Assembly (NCBI GenBank): GCA_017302455.1
Contig: JAFLDO010000014.1
Location: 34,896 to 98,895 of the forward strand
Length of the DNA stretch: 64,000 nt
Direction of reading: 5' to 3'
Origin: Accumulibacter sp.
GTDB lineage: Bacteria > Pseudomonadota > Gammaproteobacteria > Burkholderiales > Rhodocyclaceae
Every line of letters starts with the position of its first letter. Position 1 is the first letter of the stretch. This document shows positions 55,471 through 64,000 of the stretch, piece by piece. Made by a program: the position numbers and the translations under genes. The notes under the pieces were generated by a model. That model was not told the DNA's origin. It saw only the letters and a program-made list of their open reading frames with translations, and searched no databases.

Positions 55471-57519
55471 TCAGAGGAACAACGCGCGCCAGACCTCGAG
55501 CAGCAGGCGAACGGCACCGCTGATCAGCAGGGCGACGCTCACCGAGAGACCGATCGAGAACCAGGCCTCGCGCCAGCCAATCGTCCGGATCATCACTGCG
55601 AAGGTCGACACGCAAGGGATGTAGAAGGTGAGGAAAACCAGGAAAGTCGCGATCTGCACCCAGTCGAGCAGCGGCACGATCTCCAGCGTTCCCAACGCCT
55701 GATAGACCATCAGCAGCGAAAGCTCCTTGCGCAGGATACCGAACAGGATCGGCACGCCAAGCAGTGCCGGCAGGCCGAGCCACCAGGTCGTGACCGGCAG
55801 CAGCAAAAAGTTGATCACCTTGTCGGCAGCGAAGTGATTGAGCAGGGCCAGCACAACGCTGCCGGCGACCAGCAGCGGCGTGACGATGGTCACGATGTCC
55901 CGGGTCCGTTCCCAGGTCTTGCGCAGCACGCCACGCCAGTCGGGCAGCGCATAAGGTGGAATCTCCTGGATCAGCCCGACAGCCGCTTCCGGGTAGCGCC
56001 GGGTGAGCAGTCGACCCAGAACCGCCAGGACGCCGGCGGTCAGCGCAAAGATCGCCATCACGCCCAGCCAGCCCAGGTACTTGCCACCCATGGCCAGAAT
56101 GATGGCCGAGCGCGCCGAACACGGAACGAAGGCGAGCAGCAGCGTGGCGACAAGTCGGTCCTTGCCACCGGTCGTCGTGGCCACCAGCGATATGGCCGGT
56201 ACGTTGCAGCCCAGACCGACCAGGAACGACGAGGCGACACTGCCGTGCAAGCCGATGTGGTGAAAGCCGCGGTCAACGACGAAAGCGACACGGTGCATGA
56301 TTCCGGATTCTTCGAGCGCGACCAGCAGCAACACCAGCGGCAGCATGTAGGGAACGGCAATACCGACCAGACCGATCAGACCGTCAGCGACAGCACGCCC
56401 GACAACACCTGCGGTCGACTCCGGCTGCCACTGTTGTACCCACTCCATCAGTGGCGCCGCAGTCCAGGCGTCGAGGATCGAGCTGACCCTGAACACCATC
56501 AACAGCACCAAAGCGAAAACCGCCATGCTCCCGAACAGGCCGCCTTGCGGATGCAGGAACACGCCGTCGAGCAAACGCTGCCAGCGATCGGCGTCGGCCG
56601 CCCCACCGAAGCGCGTCACGTTCTCGAACAGGACAGCCGCACGATGATGACGGTCAGCGTGCAACTCCTCGGACAGCGGGCGCGGCAGATGGATTTCTGC
56701 GTCGGTGCGCGCCGCCATCACGGCTGGCAGCAGCGTCGGGAAATGGCAGGCCAGTTCCTGCAGGAAGTAGTCATCGTTCTCGGCCAGTTGCATCAGCAGG
56801 AACGGCCAGGGTACGCGAAAAGCCTCCTCGACCTCGCAGCGGGCGAGCAGCGAGCGCAAATCCCTGAGACTGGCATCGATGTGGGCGCTGGGCAACTGCG
56901 GAACTGCCGGTGCCTTGCTGCGGGCCGCCGCCAGCACCGCCGCAAACAGATCGGCGACACCCAGGCCCATGTGCGCGACCGTCGGCACCACGGCCACGCC
57001 GAGTCGATCCGACAGCGCGCGGGCGTTGATGTACAAGCCCTTGTGACGCGCCTCGTCGACACGGTTGAGGGCAATCACCAGTGGTTTGCCGAGCAGGCTC
57101 AGTTCGAAGCACAGCTCGAGATCCGGCTGCAGCGTCGTTGCATCGACGACATGAATCAACACATCGGGCGGGTTGAAAGCAACCACGGGTTGATCGGCCT
57201 CGTGTGCAGCCACCGGCGGCCAGTGATCGCCCCAGAGGAGGTATTTGATGACCACGCGATCGGCCACGCTCAGCGAGTGCAAGGAGACGAGCGCTGGCAG
57301 ATCGACCAGCGAGACCTGTTCCAGACCGACGTCAACCAGGCATTCGTCATAGGCATCGCCGTCACGCAGCAGTCTCTGGTGCTGCGGCGAAGCACTCGAC
57401 GCGGCTAGAAACAGAGCGCTCTTGCCAGTGCGCGGCCGCCCGACCAAGGCAACGCGCGGGCCCCGATCGCCACGCAACAGAACCCGCGGTACAGCAACCG
57501 TCGACAGGCCCGATCTCAC
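55471..57519 (-). CDS. feoB: FeoB-like ferrous iron transporter with a divergent G domain
   Basis: 682-aa membrane protein. The N-terminal GTPase domain has G1 GRPRTGKSALF (residues 27-37), G3 DLPALVSL where the usual DxxG glycine is Ala 76, and G4 ALNRVDEA. A helical linker (about 215-300) follows. The membrane part carries the FeoB blocks VGLGCNVPAISLVATTTGGK and LLLAFVPCSARSAIILAMGG, with the conserved Cys residues, and ILFGILRKELSLLMVYQ. No FeoA or FeoC gene is adjacent. Start is GTG 57519, giving about 20 residues before the G domain. Fe(II) uptake is the family role; weak G motifs make GTP use uncertain. Confidence 0.85.
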   Translation of the reverse strand: MRSGLSTVAVPRVLLRGDRGPRVALVGRPRTGKSALFLAASSASPQHQRLLRDGDAYDECLVDVGLEQVSLVDLPALVSLHSLSVADRVVIKYLLWGDHWPPVAAHEADQPVVAFNPPDVLIHVVDATTLQPDLELCFELSLLGKPLVIALNRVDEARHKGLYINARALSDRLGVAVVPTVAHMGLGVADLFAAVLAAARSKAPAVPQLPSAHIDASLRDLRSLLARCEVEEAFRVPWPFLLMQLAENDDYFLQELACHFPTLLPAVMAARTDAEIHLPRPLSEELHADRHHRAAVLFENVTRFGGAADADRWQRLLDGVFLHPQGGLFGSMAVFALVLLMVFRVSSILDAWTAAPLMEWVQQWQPESTAGVVGRAVADGLIGLVGIAVPYMLPLVLLLVALEESGIMHRVAFVVDRGFHHIGLHGSVASSFLVGLGCNVPAISLVATTTGGKDRLVATLLLAFVPCSARSAIILAMGGKYLGWLGVMAIFALTAGVLAVLGRLLTRRYPEAAVGLIQEIPPYALPDWRGVLRKTWERTRDIVTIVTPLLVAGSVVLALLNHFAADKVINFLLLPVTTWWLGLPALLGVPILFGILRKELSLLMVYQALGTLEIVPLLDWVQIATFLVFLTFYIPCVSTFAVMIRTIGWREAWFSIGLSVSVALLISGAVRLLLEVWRALFL

Positions 57520-57704
57520 ATCACGGCCTCAGCATCACGCCGACTGTCCAGCCGCAGGCGCGGCGACGAGCCTCTCCCTGCCTGGCCTTCAGCGAACGCC
57601 CAGCGGTCGTGGCGGGCAAAAGGACAACGGCGACGGGCCAGCTGGGGGCCGCCGGCAGGCCCGACGGCAAGCGGCGTGATCGGCCGGCTTTCCGCAAGTG
57701 ATGC

Positions 57705-58211
57705 TCAATCGTCGTCGTCGCATTCGTCGTCGTGCATGTGCCCGTGTCTGATCTCGTCAGCGGTGGCCGGTCGAACATCGGTCACGGTGCAGGTAAACAC
57801 CAGAGCCATTCCGGCCAGCGGGTGGTTACCGTCAAGAACCACCTTGTCCTCGGCGATTTCCGTCACGCGATAGATCAGCACGTCCTCATCATCATCGTCA
57901 TCGTCGGCGCCTTCCGGCACGCCTTCGAACTGCATGCCTACCTGCAACTCGTCGGGAAACTGGCCGCGCGGTTCGACCTGGACCAGCGCCGCATCGTACT
58001 CGCCAAAGGCATCGTCTGGCTGCATCTTCACGATCACGGACTGGCCGATGGTCTTGCCGTGCACAGCTTCTTCAATCAGCGGAAAAATGTCATCGTAACC
58101 CCCGTGCAGATAGACGAGCGGCTCCTGACCGGCATCGACCAGATCACCATCAACATCGGTGACGCTGTAGTCGAGCGTGACAACGGTATTCTTGGCAACA
58201 TGCATGTTCAT
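57705..58211 (-). CDS. SlyD-like FKBP-type peptidyl-prolyl isomerase
   Basis: 168-aa FKBP protein with an inserted IF-like chaperone flap. It starts VAKNTVVTLDYSVTDVDGDL, then LVYLHGGYDDIFPLIEEAVH (prolyl isomerase core), a flap with FPDELQVGMQFEGVPEGADD, and GNHPLAGMALVFTCTVTDVR. A run of Asp in GADDDDDDEDV lies in the flap, and the tail EIRHGHMHDDECDDDD is a short metal-binding-like stretch in place of the long His-rich tail of E. coli SlyD. ATG 58211 overlaps the bcp stop. It folds proline-containing proteins and may deliver nickel. Confidence 0.92.
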   Translation of the reverse strand: MNMHVAKNTVVTLDYSVTDVDGDLVDAGQEPLVYLHGGYDDIFPLIEEAVHGKTIGQSVIVKMQPDDAFGEYDAALVQVEPRGQFPDELQVGMQFEGVPEGADDDDDDEDVLIYRVTEIAEDKVVLDGNHPLAGMALVFTCTVTDVRPATADEIRHGHMHDDECDDDD

Positions 58212-58678
58212 GAATTCAGTTCCTTAACCGCGCGCAACATCTGGAGCGCATGGCCTTTGGCGTTCACTCCGTAGAGCGCGAGGCGGAGGACACCTTGTTT
58301 GTCGATGACGAAAGTCGAGCGCAGGATGCCGTACTTCTTGACACCGGCCACTTCTTTCGCCTGCCAGACACCGTACTGCTCACAAGCCGACCCTTCCGCA
58401 TCCGACAGAAGGGACACGGAAATCCCGTGCTTGTCCCGGAACTCCGCATGCTGAATGCAGTCGTCGCGGCTGATGCCGATGACCCTGCAATCCAGCCGCG
58501 CAAACTCATCCTCATGATCGGAGAAATCGGTGGCCTGCAAGGTGCAGCACGGTGCGTCATCTCTGGGATAAAAGAAGAGAATGACATTGTTCCTGCCCTG
58601 AAACTGGGCAATATCGATAAGTTCCATATCCGCATCGGGGAGGACGAACGTCGGAGCTACCTCTCCTGCTTTCAGCAT
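58208..58678 (-). CDS. Bcp/PrxQ-type peroxiredoxin
   Basis: 156-aa thioredoxin-fold peroxidase. The N-terminal block is GEVAPTFVLPDADMELID. The peroxidatic Cys lies in FFYPRDDAPCCTLQATDFSD, where Pro-x-Cys-Thr is preceded by an extra Cys; the resolving Cys often found five residues on is absent. VIGISRDDCIQHAEFRDKHG, SLLSDAEGSACEQYGVW and RSTFVIDKQGVLRLALYGV complete the fold. It reduces H2O2 and organic peroxides. It overlaps slyD by 4 bases, an operon for protein and oxidative stress care. Confidence 0.9.
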   Translation of the reverse strand: MLKAGEVAPTFVLPDADMELIDIAQFQGRNNVILFFYPRDDAPCCTLQATDFSDHEDEFARLDCRVIGISRDDCIQHAEFRDKHGISVSLLSDAEGSACEQYGVWQAKEVAGVKKYGILRSTFVIDKQGVLRLALYGVNAKGHALQMLRAVKELNS

Positions 58679-58975
58679 GGTGCCCCCTCAAAGACCCTTC
58701 CCGATCGCACGGAAGCGAGCGGGTGACGCCGATTCTACCAAGGTTCCGGCACCTGACTACAACAACGCGACAACGGAAGCACACGGCAAGCTGGCGACTG
58801 CGGGGCGATCGATCACCGCGGTCGGGCCGGACCAGGACCAGCGGACAGGAGGAGCAGCGGCATCGATGTCCGGCGAAGCGCACAGCATGCAGCTCGGCGA
58901 CAGCATCTTTGGGCACGACCACAGGGCGCGAACAGGCCGACGCCGTGCGAGTAGCCAACAGGCGACGCCAGCGGG
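58679..58975. other. Gap between bcp and ftsB
   Basis: 297 bases with no confident gene; frames on both strands are open but motif-free and Arg/Ser-rich. It must hold the bcp-slyD promoter on the minus strand and the end of the ftsB transcript. No terminator hairpin was recognised. Confidence 0.45.
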
Positions 58976-59338
58976 CTATCGCGCCGCTGGTTTCACCGCT
59001 TCCTTCGCCGTCGCGGGCCTGGCCGCAGCCTTGTCGGCGACTGGGGCAACAACCTGTCCGGACGCCGGCTTGTCGGGAATCTGCACAAAGACTTCGTCCT
59101 GCCTGACCATACCGAGTTCAAAGCGCGCACGCTCCTCGATCGCGTCGTAACCCTGTTTCAGGTCTCGCACCTCGGCGTCGAGCCCAGCGTTGCGCATCTC
59201 CAGCTGCTTGTTGGTATCCTGCTGTTGTCGCAACTGCCGATCGACATCCCAGACCCGCAGCCAACCGCCCTTGCCCAGCCACAGCGGATGCTGCAGCAGG
59301 ACAATCAGCACGAGTAGCGTAACAGCCAGCCAGCGCAC
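58976..59338 (-). CDS. ftsB: Cell division protein FtsB
   Basis: 120-aa single-pass membrane protein of the divisome FtsBLQ complex. A short cytoplasmic start and one helix ([20 protein letters not shown]) lead to the diagnostic [20 protein letters not shown] coiled coil. The conserved [18 protein letters not shown] block ends the family region. A tail rich in Ala, Pro and Lys (about 90-120) extends beyond the usual length of roughly 95-105. It starts 17 bases after the enolase stop, the standard eno-ftsB order. Confidence 0.93.
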   Translation of the reverse strand: MRWLAVTLLVLIVLLQHPLWLGKGGWLRVWDVDRQLRQQQDTNKQLEMRNAGLDAEVRDLKQGYDAIEERARFELGMVRQDEVFVQIPDKPASGQVVAPVADKAAARPATAKEAVKPAAR

Positions 59339-59355
59339 AGCAGCGGGCGGTTCGG

Positions 59356-60696
<1,341 letters not shown>

Positions 60697-60701
60697 TCAT
60701 G

Positions 60702-63277
<2,576 letters not shown>

Positions 63278-63290
63278 CTACCACGTCCGC

Positions 63291-63833
63291 TCAGCGAATG
63301 AACTCGCGGCTGATCTCGCGGAAAACGTCGGTGCCCGCCTGTCGCAACCATTCGAAGGCCACCATTTCGCGCGACACGATGTCCGCGCCGTGGCTACGCA
63401 TGCGTGCCAGGGCCAGTTCCTTGTCGGCAGATCGCCGCGATCCGACGGCCTCCTCGACGACGAAAACCCGGCGACCCGCAGCAAGCAGGTCGAGCACCGT
63501 CTGCTGCACACAGACGTGCGCCTCCGTTCCGATCACAACGAACTGCGCACGATCGCCCCCGCAACGATTCCACAGTCCTCCCTCCGGAACGGCCGAAAAA
63601 TGAAGCTTCTCGACCACGCATGCGTCCGGCAGCAAGCGCCGCAAGACCGGCAGGGTCGGCCCCAGACCTTTCGGATACTGCTCCGTGCAGATCACCGGGA
63701 CACCCAGCCGCTGTGCCAGTCGGGTGAGCCACAGACTGGCTTCAAGTACCCGTTCAGCCTCGTGAATGGCCGGCTGAAGACGCTCCTGCAAGTCGACCAT
63801 CAGCAAGGTCGAACGATCGATACGGATCAACAT
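63291..63833 (-). CDS. Isochorismatase-like cysteine hydrolase (YcaC-related)
   Basis: 180-aa hydrolase of the isochorismatase superfamily. The catalytic triad is readable: Asp in STLLMVDLQERLQPAI, Lys in ACVVEKLHFSAVPEGG, and Cys in IGTEAHVCVQQTVLDLLAAG. TEQYPKGLGPTLPVL and RRSADKELALARMRSHGADI are typical of the YcaC-like branch. The true substrate is unknown (several relatives are amidases). A GGAGGG box six bases before ATG 63833 marks the start. The 63179-63290 gap to pyrG is 112 bases and featureless. Confidence 0.9.
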   Translation of the reverse strand: MLIRIDRSTLLMVDLQERLQPAIHEAERVLEASLWLTRLAQRLGVPVICTEQYPKGLGPTLPVLRRLLPDACVVEKLHFSAVPEGGLWNRCGGDRAQFVVIGTEAHVCVQQTVLDLLAAGRRVFVVEEAVGSRRSADKELALARMRSHGADIVSREMVAFEWLRQAGTDVFREISREFIR

Positions 63834-64000
63834 GGCAGTACCCTCCAGGCAGTCAAGCGTGTTGCGTCGGCGACCTTACCACCTATCATGTTTCGGCCCC
63901 CTGAAAGAACTTGGGAAGAGGCAGTGCGCTGGCAGCGCGTCTCAAGAGAAGGCGGAGGCCGCGTTTGAACCAGGAAAGGGCACTGCGATAGGCTTTGCGG
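63834..64000. other. Right-edge sequence without a recognised gene
   Basis: 167 bases upstream of the isochorismatase-like gene. A 26-codon plus-strand frame (63888-63968) exists but is too short and motif-free to call. The promoter of the hydrolase probably lies here. Confidence 0.35.

Overview
The window is dense, GC-rich bacterial chromosome with short intergenic gaps and many ATGA/GTGA start-stop overlaps. Gene content points to a betaproteobacterium, most likely a Rhodocyclales-like, exopolysaccharide-producing lineage such as 'Candidatus Accumulibacter' or a relative. The clues are the prsK/prsR/prsT set of PEP-CTERM systems, a pyrG-kdsA-eno-ftsB string, a yciB-yciI-bolA-ppiC string, and a complete L-Ara4N lipid A operon. 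The genus is inferred; there is no rRNA or marker search behind it. No rRNA, tRNA, CRISPR array, phage or insertion sequence was recognised.

Layout. 1-16571 (all minus): an envelope polysaccharide region. Read in the direction of transcription it holds a large Wzy/ligase-like membrane protein, a TIGR03013-type sugar-phosphate transferase, the two-component pair prsK-prsR, the TPR lipoprotein prsT, a nucleotide-sugar dehydrogenase and 4-epimerase pair (TviB/TviC-like, predicted to make UDP-GalNAcA), a Sel1-repeat lytic transglycosylase, a secreted trypsin-like protease, a DinG/YoaA helicase, and a gene cut by the left edge. No exosortase and no PEP-CTERM substrate lies in the window. 16621-19543 (minus): a DUF2783, FAD monooxygenase and MBL-fold module. 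19835-21391 (plus): NfeD, an SPFH protein and a 47-residue membrane peptide. 21453-29886 (minus): an eight-gene arn operon (arnT, an SMR flippase subunit, arnB, arnC, formyltransferase, decarboxylase, arnD, ugd) in which the two halves of ArnA are separate genes. 30147-33321 (plus): a patatin-like protein and an OmpR-family response regulator with its kinase, a plausible PmrAB-like pair for the arn genes. 33349-46625: housekeeping and envelope genes, including NAD(P)HX repair, a histone-deacetylase-like enzyme, purL, ppiC-bolA-yciI-yciB, ybaK, PilZ, two L,D-transpeptidase-fold proteins and purT. 46713-50143 (minus): three poorly known proteins (an exported ParB-like protein, a DUF4124-like protein, an alpha/beta hydrolase), with about 1.3 kb of sequence in which no convincing gene was found. 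50884-55460 (plus): mutS, a broken metallophosphatase and a periplasmic binding protein. 55471-63833 (minus): a divergent FeoB, bcp-slyD, pyrG-kdsA-eno-ftsB, and an isochorismatase-like hydrolase.

Functionally the window is dominated by the cell surface. UDP-glucose dehydrogenase and the arn genes give UDP-L-Ara4N and its lipid A ligation; TviB/TviC-like enzymes give an acidic amino sugar; KdsA feeds Kdo synthesis; transglycosylase and L,D-transpeptidases remodel peptidoglycan. No wholly new system could be demonstrated. The best candidates for follow-up are the exosortase-less prs block and its AT-rich control region, the split-arnA operon beside a two-component pair, the ligase with a lectin-like insert, the L,D-transpeptidase with a degenerate second copy of its fold, and the decayed phosphatase after mutS.
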